From NCBI RefSeq assembly GCF_963576675.1, contig NC_088910.1:105862807-105926806 (forward strand): a DNA stretch of 64,000 nucleotides, read 5' to 3'. Below, in pieces: positions 12,751 through 23,641 of the stretch; the first letter of the stretch is position 1; each line of letters starts with the position of its first letter. Below the pieces are notes generated by a model. It had not been told where the DNA came from. It searched no databases and worked only from the letters and a program-made list of their open reading frames with translations. The DNA is from Euphorbia lathyris. Lineage: Eukaryota > Streptophyta > Magnoliopsida > Malpighiales > Euphorbiaceae. A program made the position numbers and the translations under genes.

Positions 12751-14087
12751 TGTTGGTCCCTTATAACGTTACAAGTATAGTTCCAAGGGGGGGGTTAGGA
12801 ACTATTCAAAATTTTTTGTTAGGGCAGACTTTTTTTTCATGAGAAAAAGGTTTTAACAGCGGCGCTGAGTGAATAGCAAGATACTGGCTTAGTCAACTGG
12901 TGACTAGGTCAGTTTCTTTACTTGAGTCAGGAGATAGCACTTAGAGTCTATTCCTGAGCTCAGATATTCAATGCGCACAACTCAGCTTGACCTCTTTACT
13001 TGGTCAGTTTTTGTTTAAGCAAGCAATAAATATATAAAGGAGTTTAAGGTTAGAAATATGTTACTCAGCAGATTTATCCAGGTTCGGCCTTCAAGCCTAC
13101 GTCCTGTCCCCAGAACACGTTCCGAGATTTCGAATTCTCTACTGAGCTCTTTAACGGTAGAGCATCAAACCTTTTACAATCTTAGAAACTGAGTATAACA
13201 AGAGTACCTTCCTCTATACCTCTACTCAATCCTAATCTCTCGCTGAGTACTATAACCGAGTACTCAGCCTCTCCTTTCTAATTATAGAAATGATAAGTGT
13301 TTGTCCTAAACAACGATTGCTAAGACACCTTAGATGATTGAATAATCACTCTAGACTTTTACACAAAAGATATGAAATTTAGTGTAAGATTGCTTTGCTT
13401 TTTCTTGCAGAACTTTGCATAGAATTTTGGTCAGCGTAATGGCTTGATCAAGTTCTATGTTGAATGGAGCACCTGAAGGGCTCTATTTATAGAGACGTCT
13501 GAGGCATCGATCATTTCGAATTTCGAAATAACCGTTGGAGGGAAACGGCTTCCTATCATTGTCACCCAGTCTTGCTCAGAGCTCTCGGCCAATCAGATTT
13601 GAGTATCTTATATCCTCGGTCAGCTTTTGGTCAGCTCGGCAGAATGTCTCTCCATTTATGGTAAGGTCAACTAGACAGCATTCTGTGTCTTCTGAACTTT
13701 ACCCAAAGTGGAAACACTTTGTCTGGACGTTGTTCTTGCTCAGCTACTGTCTTGTACTCTTTGTCGAATCAACTCAGCAGCTTCGTCCCGAAGTTGTTCC
13801 ATGAAGGTCTTCTAGATCCTTCTTCCGCTGAGCTGCGTTTTGTACATAACGACAGCGTTTTGACATACGCGGGCCGAGTTGCCTTAAACTGTTTGACTTG
13901 GGCTTTGACTTTCGTATTGGGCTTTGGGCCTTTTAATCTTTGTGTCTTATAAACAATTTAACTCAACATTGAACAAACACATTAGTAGAATAAATCAAAG
14001 CATTTAAACTTAGTGTGTTTAGAATATTTTTTAATTACACTCAAACAATTTTGTCAAATCAAAATTATGTGGAAAGGTGTGTCAACA
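12751..14087 (-). repeat. 3' LTR of Sirevirus A
   Basis: Starts TGTTGGTCCCTTATAAC on the plus strand and ends TCAACA. On the minus strand a TATA box (TATAAATAG) lies at 13,481-13,491, followed by the presumed transcript start. Apparent long frames on the plus strand in this LTR are not genes. Confidence 0.95.
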
Positions 14088-14190
14088 AACTCCCCCATTT
14101 TGATGTTGGCAAAACTATTCAGCGAAGAACTCAGTATTGAGCTCCCCCATGATAGTTGACCTAATATAACTTAGCAAACTCCCCCGTCAG
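14088..14190 (-). other. Three polypurine tracts of Sirevirus A
   Basis: On the minus strand three GGGGGAG tracts occur in about 100 bases: at 14088-14100 (abutting the LTR), 14141-14150 and 14175-14190. The one next to the LTR should prime plus-strand DNA. Repeated polypurine tracts upstream of the 3' LTR are a known Sirevirus signature, and the same three are present in copy B. Confidence 0.85.
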
Positions 14191-14629
14191 GGTTGAGCTA
14201 CTGACTTAGTTTTACTCTAAACATTTAAAGGTTTAATCGAGTAAGTCTAAGGTCAGTTTTCAGATATAGGTCAGCTCATGAAACATATTCTATTTTACTC
14301 AGTGTTTAAGCGGAAGTTTTAACATTCAGAGAGCGCTGAGTAATTTGTTGTTCAATGAGTCTTATAAGACAATGTTTTAATAAACATACAAGTCAATGTC
14401 AAACATATTATCAGCATTGGGTACGATCAATAAGTTTTTATAAGCATTAAACATAGTTGATGTAATTGAAGATACATAATAACTTAATACTTAGCATCGT
14501 ATAAAATAACTCAGGTTTTGGATAAAAAGATGCAAGTATTGATATTAATAGAAGTAGTCAGCGTATACAACAAAAGATAAGCATAAACATAGAGACTACA
14601 AACTTAGCATAACTGAGCTAGCCTAATTT

Positions 14630-17467
14630 CTATTTCTTTTTCTTAGGCTCATGTTGTGTTCTAGCTTGTTCTTTCTCCCCCGTTTTGTCAGCATCGGGAG
14701 GAGGAATCCTAAAGGCGTCGGTTAAGACGGCTCTGGTCAGTTCTGTGGACAGCCCCTTAAGTCTATCGGCGCTTTCATTGACACCGTCAAAGATAGCAAC
14801 TCCATCATCTAAGACCTCTATGGGTATATTGAGTTCAGCAGCGCTGATCATGCTTACTATAAACACTTGAGTTTTACCTATCCAGGTAATTGCATCTGAC
14901 AGACCAGCAACGACTTGATGAAATGTCTTCAGTAAGGCTGAGTCATAGTATTGACGCTGAATGTTGCTATGACGGACATGGTTGAAGGTTTGTTTGGTGA
15001 CAGACAATATCTCATTTTGCTTCATGGCGTCAGTGTCCATCTCTTGTTTGTTCAGGTTCAGCAATCGAACAGCCTCTCCAATTTGCTCCACTGAGCATTG
15101 AGAATAGGAGACCATTTGCTCGTCGGTCTTGATTTGCTCAGTGTGAAGCTGAGCAAAGAGCATTTTGACTTCATCAGAAGTTGCATATCGCGTGTTCGCA
15201 GCTGACAAGGTCTGAACTTGACCTTGAAGAGTGTTGAGGTGTTGAACTATTGTCAACTGGAGCTCAGCCAGCTTTGTGATGGAATCCTGCTTAGGTTGCT
15301 ATGCTTGAATGGAGACTATGACACTTAGCAAATCCTTGAATCCCTTAACTTCATTGAGAAGCTGAGTTACGTGGGAGAGCTGAGTTGTCTCAACAGTAGA
15401 AGACCCAGCAGCAGGTGGAGTGGTTTGATGAAGGTCTTTAATTAATGTTTGCACTGAGTTGATGATTCTTTTACCAGACTCGGTGGCATGCAAGTAGCTG
15501 ATAAAGCCTTCATTAACTTGCCTAGTTTCCTCAGTATGACCGGTTGGAAGAGGAGTCAGAGGAATAACATGGTCAGTGACTGGAAGTGTGTTTTCAATCT
15601 GCACTTGAGTCTCGGGTAGAGCTGATTGATCGACAGAAGTGTTAATTGGAGAAGAAGTAATTCGAATGCTGTCTGTGCTGACTGGAGCAGGAATGTCCTG
15701 AGTCAGCACAATGCTTGTAGTACCAGCATTGATGGGAATTTGCTCCATTTGGCTTATAGAATTAGCGGAAGCATTCAAGTCGGCGTGTTCCTTTGGTGAA
15801 GAAACAGAGGCTTGCTTTTCAAGAGAAGCCGATGGAGTAGAAGATGTTTGTTTTCTGAAAAATTTCAGTTTGAGTGTAGAAGGATCCTTGGTTGGCTTCT
15901 GGATAACAAAGTCAGGGACAGTTGGTTTTTGAACAGGAAGGTCAATGACAGACTTCTGACTTGCCTTAACTAATCTTCTTCTGCGAGGAGGAGTGTCAGC
16001 TTGGATAGACTCTCCTGAGTGAGAGGGAGAAGTTTCTTCTTGATCAGCAGTAAGCTGGACAGCTTCTTGTTCTTCTCCAGTAGCCAACTCAGTATTGGTT
16101 GGCTCAGCTTCAACCTCACTAGCTGTCTCCTTGGAGTCAGTATCATCACTGTGTTCTTCTCCTTGTTCATCATCTTCTTCATCATTGCCATCTAACTCTT
16201 CCTCAACTTGTGCAATGAACTGATCATCTAGTTGCACATCATCTTTTTGATGCTCAGCTTCAGTTCCTTGACACTGAGTGTAGTGAGAATCACCAGGAAC
16301 GATGATGTCAGTGGGGACATCATCAATAGGGGTCAGCGTAGAAGACTTCTGCTTCTTTTGAGGTTGCTCATCAGCATCTGTTCTTTCCTCTATTTCAGGC
16401 TCATCTTGCCTGCTTCTCTTCTTAGCTGACTTAGGTCTCTCCTGACCTTGTTCAACAGCTGAATTAGGCTTCTTGGCCTGAGGCTCAGCTTTTTTTGAAG
16501 GAGTCCCAACAGCTTTTCTCTTTCGGACAGCTGGAGCCTTTGTCCTTTTGCCCTTCTTTGGGACAGTTGACTCCTCATCAGCCTCATCAGTAATTTTCCC
16601 TTTCTTAATTAGCTGATTGTACTTTAAAGCCCTCAGCGAAGCATCGGTCATCTCATATCCTCTAGCCTTAGTTTCCTCAGATAGATCAATTTGATGATCT
16701 AAGAGGATTCTGGTGATGAGCGAACCCAGCCTGAGAGTTCCAATGCTCATTTGGAAACCAGCAATCAAGAATACTGGCATGTTGATCGGCTTGTATGTCA
16801 GCATATGCCATATGAAGCATTGCTCAAAATTCGTTGCTGAGGTGGTGCAGTTGATCTTGGGATAAATGAAGTAGGTCAGCAGATAGTGGGCCATCTTTTG
16901 GTGCTGACCCATTGAGGTGCTGGAGATTTCTCCAGAGTGGCCAGCGGGCTTGCAGAAGGTGGTATTGTACCCAGTTCCTTCGTGATCCCCAGACCGCCTC
17001 AGTTTTGTTCCCTCATTCTTTAACTTCAGCAAGTTAGCAAGATAGGTAGGGTTTATAAAAATGGTCTTTTCCTTTACCACAGTTACCAGATAGTCCTGGT
17101 TATCGTTGGCAACTCGGAGGTTGTGGTAGAACTCCCTTACTAGGTCAGGGTAGGTGTGATCTCTAATGGAGAACAGCTCGGTCCAGCCATTCTTCGATAT
17201 CCATTCGCAGGAGGGTTGCTCAGTTTTTACGAAGGCTTCTGAGACCCATCTAGAGAAGTCTATCTTGCATTCTCTAACGTCTGCGAAAACTTTGGTGTAG
17301 GTTCTGACCTTGGTCGGCTTTCCCTTAGATGAGGTGGCTTGGCCAGCTTTGCCTTTGCTCGGCGTAGTGACCTTTGTAGTTTCAGGCGAAGCAGCTTGCC
17401 TGGAAGGTTCATCGGAACTGGTCTTGGGGTGACCGGCACCGGAGATGTTAACGGAAACCTTAGTCAT
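14630..17467 (-). pseudogene. Sirevirus env-like ORF, copy A, broken by one stop
   Basis: An additional gene downstream of pol, about 945 codons, interrupted by a TAG at 15299-15301; the frame continues unchanged to 14630. The N-terminal third holds a folded-looking domain (PDLVREFYHNL, INPTYLANLLKL, then NFEQCFIWHMLTYKPINMP) resembling the domain Pfam calls a putative plant transposon protein. The middle is lysine-rich then strongly acidic (runs of E and D). The C-terminal part looks helical and coiled-coil-like (AKLFAQLHTEQ-type heptads) and ends in a KKKK tail. I see no clear signal peptide or membrane span, so 'envelope' is only the position-based family name. The stop sits where copy B has CAG. 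Function of the protein is unknown. Confidence 0.8.
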
Positions 17468-17570
17468 AGTTTCAGAAAAATATTGGGAAGCTTTGAGAGT
17501 TTTTAGAGAGAGAGTGCTTTGCCAGAGAATTCGGTAAGTGTAAAGAAAATAAAAAATGGGGATTTATCCA

Positions 17571-17579
17571 TTATTTATA
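17571..17579 (-). promoter_or_regulatory. TATA-like box upstream of env-like ORF, copy A
   Basis: The minus strand reads GCTATAAATAATGG about 112 bases upstream of the env-like start codon at 17467. Copy B has the same motif at a similar distance. Inference: it could drive a separate env-like mRNA, because the pol stop (17951) lies about 480 bases upstream. Confidence 0.45.
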
Positions 17580-17950
17580 GCGGTGAAGAGTGGATCTTAT
17601 CGAATCCATGTGTCAGTTTTGCATTGGGATTGTCAACCGACAAAGATCCTGGCTTTTATGACACATTCGGCGCATACGTCATCCTAGGTGGCTATTCACG
17701 TGCTTTTGCATTTAATGCAACGGATCTAACACTCAGCGTTTAGAATGCTAAGCGTTTTATATTCTGAGTGGTCAGTAGTATATAAAAGGATGATTTCTCA
17801 GTTTGAGATTACTACTCGGTGTGCACATTTATTCAGTATTGATATATATTTTGCGTTAAGTACTCAGCATAACAATCACTCAGCATGCATTTGCATAAAT
17901 CATTCAGCGTAGTAATTCACTCAGCATAAATTTACATTTAGAACATGAAT

Positions 17951-20900
17951 TTACTGAAGAGGATTAAACATACCAATGGCTTCTCTCAGTATGCTGAACT
18001 GTTCACGAGCCAGTGGCTTTGTGAAGATATCCGCAAGCTGCTCATCCGTTGGGACGTAGGTCAGCTTTATCTCACCCTTGAGTACATGGTCTCTAATGAA
18101 GTGATGTCTTATTCTGACATGCTTCATTCTGCTATGTTGAATTGGGTTCTTTGATAGATCAATTGCACTTTTGTTGTCGCATTTGACCTCAATTGTCTTT
18201 GTTTGAACACCATAGTCTTCAAGTTGTTGCTTAATCCATAGGACTTGAGCAACACAGTGACCAGCAGCAATGTACTCAGCTTTAGTGGTAGACAAGGCTA
18301 CTGATGCCTGCTTCTTGCTGAACCAGGATACAAGACAGCTTCCTAAGAAATGACATCCTCCAGAGGTGCTTTTTCGTTCTAGCTTGTCTCGACCATAGTC
18401 AACGTCAGTGTATCCAACGAGTGTAAAGCCATGAGTGTTGGGATACCATAAACCTGCGTTCACTGAGCTTTGCAAATATCTAAGGATTCTTTTTACAGCT
18501 ATGTAATGTGATTCCTTAGGGTTAGATTGATATCTAGCACAGTAGCATACTGAGAACTGAATGTTCGATCTACTTGCTGTTAAGTAAAGTAGAGAGCCTA
18601 TCATACCTCGATACAATTTGCTGTCTACCGACTTACCATTCTCGTCAGCGCAGAGGACAAGTGTCAGTGCCCATAGGAGTGGATATTGGCTTGTAATTTT
18701 CAAGATCATATTTCTTCAATATCTCCTTGGCATATTTAGCTTGACTGATGAAGATGCCATTTTTCCCTTGTTTGATTCGAAGTCCAAGGAAGAAGTTGAG
18801 TTCTCCCATCATCGACATTTCAAACTCAGTCTGCATTTGCTTGCTAAATTCCTTGCATATTGACTCATTAGTAGCACCGAAAATAATATCATCAACATAT
18901 ATTTGAGCTAGCAGGGTATCTTTACCCTTTCTCTTAATGAATAAGGTTGTATCAGCTTTGCCCCTGACATAGTTTCTAGTCAGCAGGAAACTGGTCAGCC
19001 TCTCATACCAAGCACGTGGTGCTTGCTTGAGGCCGTATAGAGCCTTTTTGAGTTTATAAACGTGGTTTGGGAATTTAGGATCCTCAAACCCTGAAGGTTG
19101 GTTAACATAAACTTCCTCGTTTATAACTCCATTAAGGAATGCACTCTTAACATCCATTTGAAATAGTTTAAAGTTCATATAGCTTGCATAAGCGCATAAA
19201 ATTCTAATAGCCTCTAGCCTTGCCACTGGGGCAAAGGTCTCACCGTAGTCAATACCTTCTTGCTGACTGTAGCCCTGAGCTACAAGCCTTGCTTTGTTCC
19301 TGACTACGTTTCCTTGCTCATCCAGCTTGTTGCGGAAGACCCATCTTGTTCCAATGGTCTTCTGACTCCTTGGATGTGGTACTAGCTCCCATACATCGTT
19401 TCTTCTAAATTGGTCAAGTTCCTCTTGCATTGCGCTCATCCAGAATTCATCTTCCTCAGCATCAGCGAAGTTCTTAGGTTCCTGAACTGAGACGAAGGCT
19501 ACGTTGCTGAGGTATCTCCTGAGTTTGTTTCTTGTCATCAGGGTATTCCCAGCGGCATCAAGGATTGCACTCTCTGAGTGCCCTCTTGGAATCCTTATCT
19601 CCTTGGGTAGATTGATGTCTTGTGCTGTCTGTGTTTCAACAATTTCTGCAGGTGTAGACTGGTCAGTGAAAACAATTTGAGGTTCACTTTTACCTTTGGT
19701 TAGCCCTTGAGGGAATGACTCAGCGGCTGTATCTTGATCAGCGGGTGCTGAGTGTGGATCATCCTCGGTCAGCGGCAGATATCTTCCTGCAGGGTTAGTT
19801 TCGTCGAACTCAACATGTACTGACTCTTCTAAAACTAGAGTTCGTTTATTGAAAACTCTGTATGTTTTGCTGTTTGTTGAGTAGCCTAAAAAGATAGCTT
19901 CATCAGCTTTTGAGTCAAATTTAGCTAGGCTATCTTTGGTGTTTAAAATAAAACATTTACAGCCAAAGGCACGAAAGTATCCAATGTTGGGCTTTCGTCC
20001 TTTCCAAAGCTCGTAGGGGGTTTTCTTTAGTATAGGTCTAACAAGAGCCCTATTAAGAATATAGCACGCCGTGTTAATAGCTTCTCCCCAAAAGTACTTT
20101 GGAAGCCTATGCTCACTCAGCATTGTCCTGGCTATTTCAACCAAGGTTCTGTTCTTCCTTTCAACAACCCCATTTTGTTGAGGCGTCCTAGGAGCAGAAA
20201 AATTATGGTCAATGCCGCTGGCTTCACAGAATTCAACAAAATGTTGGTTTTTGAATTTTCCACCATTATCACTTCGGATGTGAGCCAGTTTTAGGTCTTT
20301 ATCATTTTCAAGTTTTCTAACCAAATTTGAAAATGTCTCAAAGGTCCCATCCTTGCTACTCAGCAAGATGACCCAAGTGTACCGAGAGAAGTCATCTACA
20401 ATGACCAAGGAAAATCTTCTTCCACCCAGACTCAGCGGCTGGACTGGACCGAAGAGATTCAAGTGTAGTAATTCTAACGGACGCTTAGTTGAGACAATGT
20501 TTTTGCTATGAAAAGATTGTTTGGTTTGTTTTCCAGCCTGGCAAGCGTGGCATAATTGATCTTTTTCAAATCTAAGTTCAGGCAGTCCCTCAACCAATTG
20601 CTTTCTTGCTAATTTGGCCAGGAGGTCCATGCTTACATGACCAAGTCTCATGTGCCATAGCCAGGAATTTTCTTCCTTTGAAACTAAGCATACAGTTTTT
20701 GAAAACTTTTTCTCTAAGTCTAGCATAAAGACATTATCAATCCGAGGGGCAGTTAAAATTAACTCATTTGTTTTTCCCTCGTATATTTTACATCCAGTAG
20801 CATCAAATATAACTTTTCTCCCATTGTCACATAGCTGAGCTACGCTGAGTAAGTTATATTTGAGTCCGCTGACTAGGGAGACTGACTCAATAGTAGGATT

Positions 20901-22235
20901 ACCTCCGATGGTTCCTGACCCTACTATCTTACCCTTTTTGTTGTCTCCAAAACTTACGCTTCCTCCTCGTTTACGCTCAAACGTGATGAACTGAGTTTCA
21001 TCACCAGTCATGTGCCTCGAGCATGCGCTGTCAATGTACCACATCTTTGACTTCTCAGCACACCTCAGGCTTACCTCATTTGATTGCTCCTCATCGTCAG
21101 ATGCAATAGAGGGGTCAGCATGCTCAAAAATGCACGGCTCAGCAAGTTCGTCAGCCATAAAACAGATCTTTGCTGACTCAGTGGCATCAGCTTCTGATGA
21201 TGAAGACTCATCACTGTCGCTCCATGTTGCCACCATTGCCTTTTTGCCGTTATTCTTTTCTTTCCTCAGCATGGGGCAGCTTGACTTAATATGGCCAGTT
21301 TGATGACATTCAAAACATGTAATGGGCTTTGAGTTGTCCTTCTTGTATTTGCTGTCGCTGGACTCAGCTTTATACTTATCAAACTTTCTGTAAGGCTTCT
21401 TAGAATATTTGTCATTCTTTTTGAACAGCCTTTTCATTTTCCTTGTGAACATAGCCATCTCTTCATCATCTGTTGAGCTCCCATCAGTGGAGTCAACTTT
21501 CATGACAAGAGATTTTTGCTTCTTGTCTTCAGACTTTTCCTTCACCTCGAAGTTTTTCATTGATATCTCATGGGTCAGCAGCGAGCCGATGAGTTCGTCA
21601 TATTTGTAGGTGGTTAAGTCCTGAGCTTCCTCAACATCGGTCTTCTTTGCTTGCCATTCTTTAGGAAGACTCCTGAGTATCTTCTTGACTTGTTCTTCCT
21701 CAGTGAAGATCTTCCCAAGTCTATTGAGCTCATTGATGATGTTTGTAAACCTTGCATTCATGTCAGATATTCCCTCATCATTGCTCATTTCGAACAGCTC
21801 GTACAGTCTCATTTGCTGGTTCACCTTGGACTCCTTTACTTTATTGGTTCTTTCGTAGGTGACCTCCAGCTTCTTCCAGATCTCTTGCGCCGACTCACAA
21901 CCTGAAATTTTATTATATTTTGCAGCATCGAGCGCACAGTGAAGCATGTTTATAGCCGAAGCATGATTTTGTAGCTTTTTGAGATCATCCTCTGTCCATT
22001 TGGCCTCAGCTTTAACAACTGTTTGGCCAGCCACAACTTCGATAGGTACAAATGGACCTTGGACTATGGATAGCCAGGCACTCATATTTGTAGCCTGAAT
22101 GAAATTTTTCATCCTATTCTTCCAGAAGGTATAGTTAGACCCGAAGAATAGGGGAGGCCGAGTAATGGACATCCCCTCCGGTAAGATCTGAGTTGTTTGG
22201 TTTCCTGGGAGAAACCGAGTGCTGTTTTCGCCCAT
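17951..22235 (-). pseudogene. Sirevirus gag-pol polyprotein, copy A
   Basis: One 1196-codon frame runs from 22235 to 18645, then RNase H continues in another frame (18709-17951). Domains in order: Gag (UBN2-like; [20 protein letters not shown] near residues 115-150); a single CCHC knuckle [14 protein letters not shown] near 305; aspartic protease [14 protein letters not shown] near 397; integrase zinc region [13 protein letters not shown] to [12 protein letters not shown] (about 527-570); integrase core with [19 protein letters not shown] and [10 protein letters not shown]; reverse transcriptase with IYVDDIIFG near 1111; RNase H with TDVDYGRD, TKAEYIAA and LADIFTKPLAR. The frame break is a one-base length difference from copy B near 18659-18660. 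At 21075/21074 the Gag and Pol parts join exactly where copy B has its 590-base segment. It acts in reverse transcription and integration of its own RNA. Confidence 0.92.
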
Positions 22236-22283
22236 AGTGGGGATCAGCTTAAGGTGGTTAAACCTTTTACAGTGAGCTTTTAA

Positions 22284-22295
22284 GCTCTGATACCA
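22284..22295 (-). other. Primer binding site of Sirevirus A (initiator-Met tRNA)
   Basis: The minus strand reads TGGTATCAGAGC, the complement of the 3' end of initiator methionine tRNA, three bases from the 5' LTR. It fixes the element's orientation. Confidence 0.95.
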
Positions 22296-22298
22296 CTT

Positions 22299-23636
22299 GT
22301 TGGTCCCTTATAACGTTACAAGTATAGTTCCAAGGGGGGGGTTAGGAACTATTGAAAAAAATTTGTTAGGGCAGACTTCTTTTTCGTGAGAAAAAGGTTT
22401 TAACAGCGGCGCTGAGTGAATAGCAAGATACTGGCTTAGTCAACTGGTGACTAGGTCAGTTTCTTTACTTGAGTCAGAGATAACACTTAGAATCTATTCC
22501 TGAGCTCAGATATTCAATGCGCACAACTCAGATTGACCTCTTTACTTGGTCAGTTTTTGTTTAAGCAAGCAATAAATATATAAAGGAGTTTAAGGTTATA
22601 AATATGTTACTCAGCAGATTTATCCAGGTTCGGCTTCTTCTAAGCCTACGTCCTGTCCCCGGAACACGTTCCGAGATTTCGAATTCTCTACTGAGCTCTT
22701 TAACGGTAGAGCATCAAACCTTTTACAATCTTAGAAACTGAGTATAATAAGAGTACATTCCTCTATATCTCTACTCAATCCTAATCTCTCGCTGAGTACT
22801 ATAACCGAGTACTCAGCCTCTCCTTTCTAATTCTAGAAATGATAAGTGTTTGTCCTAAACAACGTTTGCTAAGACACCTTAGATGATTGAATAATCACTC
22901 TAGACTTTTACACAAAAGATATAAAATTTAGTGTAAGATTGCTTTGCTTTTTCTTGTAGAACGTTGCGTAGAATTTTGGTCAGCGTAATGGCTTGATCAA
23001 GTTCTGTGTTGAATGAAGCACCTGAAGGGCTCTATTTATAGAGACATCTGAGGCATCGATCATTTCGAATTTCGAAATAACCGTTGGAGGGAAACGACTT
23101 CCTGTCGTTGTCACCCAGTCTTGCTCAGAGCTCTTGGCCAATCAGATTTGAGTATCTTCTGTCCTCGGTCAGCTTTTGGTCAGTTCGGCAGAATGTCTCT
23201 CCATTTATGGTAAGGTCAACTAGATAACATTCTGTGTCTTCTGAACTTTACCCAAAGTGGAAACACTTTGTCTGGAAGTTGTTCTTGCTCAGCTGCTGTC
23301 TTGTACTCTTTGTCGAATCAACTCAGCAACTTCGTCCCGAAGTTGTTCCATGAAGGTCTTCTAGATCCTTCTTCCGCTGAGCTGCGTTTTGTACATAATG
23401 ACAGCGTTTTGACATACGCGGGCCGAGTTGCCTTAAACTGTTTGACTTGGGCTTTGACTTCCGTATTGGGCTTTGGGCCTTTTAATCTTTGCGTCTTATA
23501 AACAATTTAACTCAACATTGAACAAACACATTAGTAGAATAAATCAAAGCATTTAAACTTAGTGTGTTTAGAATATTTTTTAATTACACTCAAACAATTT
23601 TGTCAAATCAAAATTATGTGGAAAGGTGTTTCAACA
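22299..23636 (-). repeat. 5' LTR of Sirevirus A
   Basis: TG...CA ends, about 96-97 percent identical to the 3' LTR by hand count. The minus-strand TATA box is at 23,030-23,040. Confidence 0.95.
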
Positions 23637-23641
23637 GAAAC

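Larger units (their letters stand above)
12751..23636 (-). mobile_element. Sirevirus-type Ty1/copia retrotransposon, copy A (10.9 kb)
   Basis: Full-length element on the minus strand: 5' LTR 22299-23636, PBS 22284-22295, gag-pol 22235-17951, env-like ORF 17467-14630, polypurine tracts 14088-14190, 3' LTR 12751-14087. It is flanked by a perfect 5-bp duplication GAAAC (12746-12750, 23637-23641). A gene after pol plus several polypurine tracts are known Sirevirus traits. My hand tally finds about 45 differences between the two 1.34-kb LTRs, so it is older than copy B. It has two visible coding lesions: a one-base frame break in pol near 18659 and a stop in the env-like ORF at 15299-15301. Unlike copy B, gag and pol are fused, lacking the 590-base GT..AG segment. 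Confidence 0.95.

Noticed and set aside
13535..13952. Plus-strand frames in the Sirevirus LTR (also 23,268-23,501)
   Set aside because: Antisense to the element and inside the LTR promoter region; no protein resemblance.
17467..17951. Stop-codon read-through from pol into the env-like ORF
   Set aside because: The gap is about 480 bases with several stops, in both copies.
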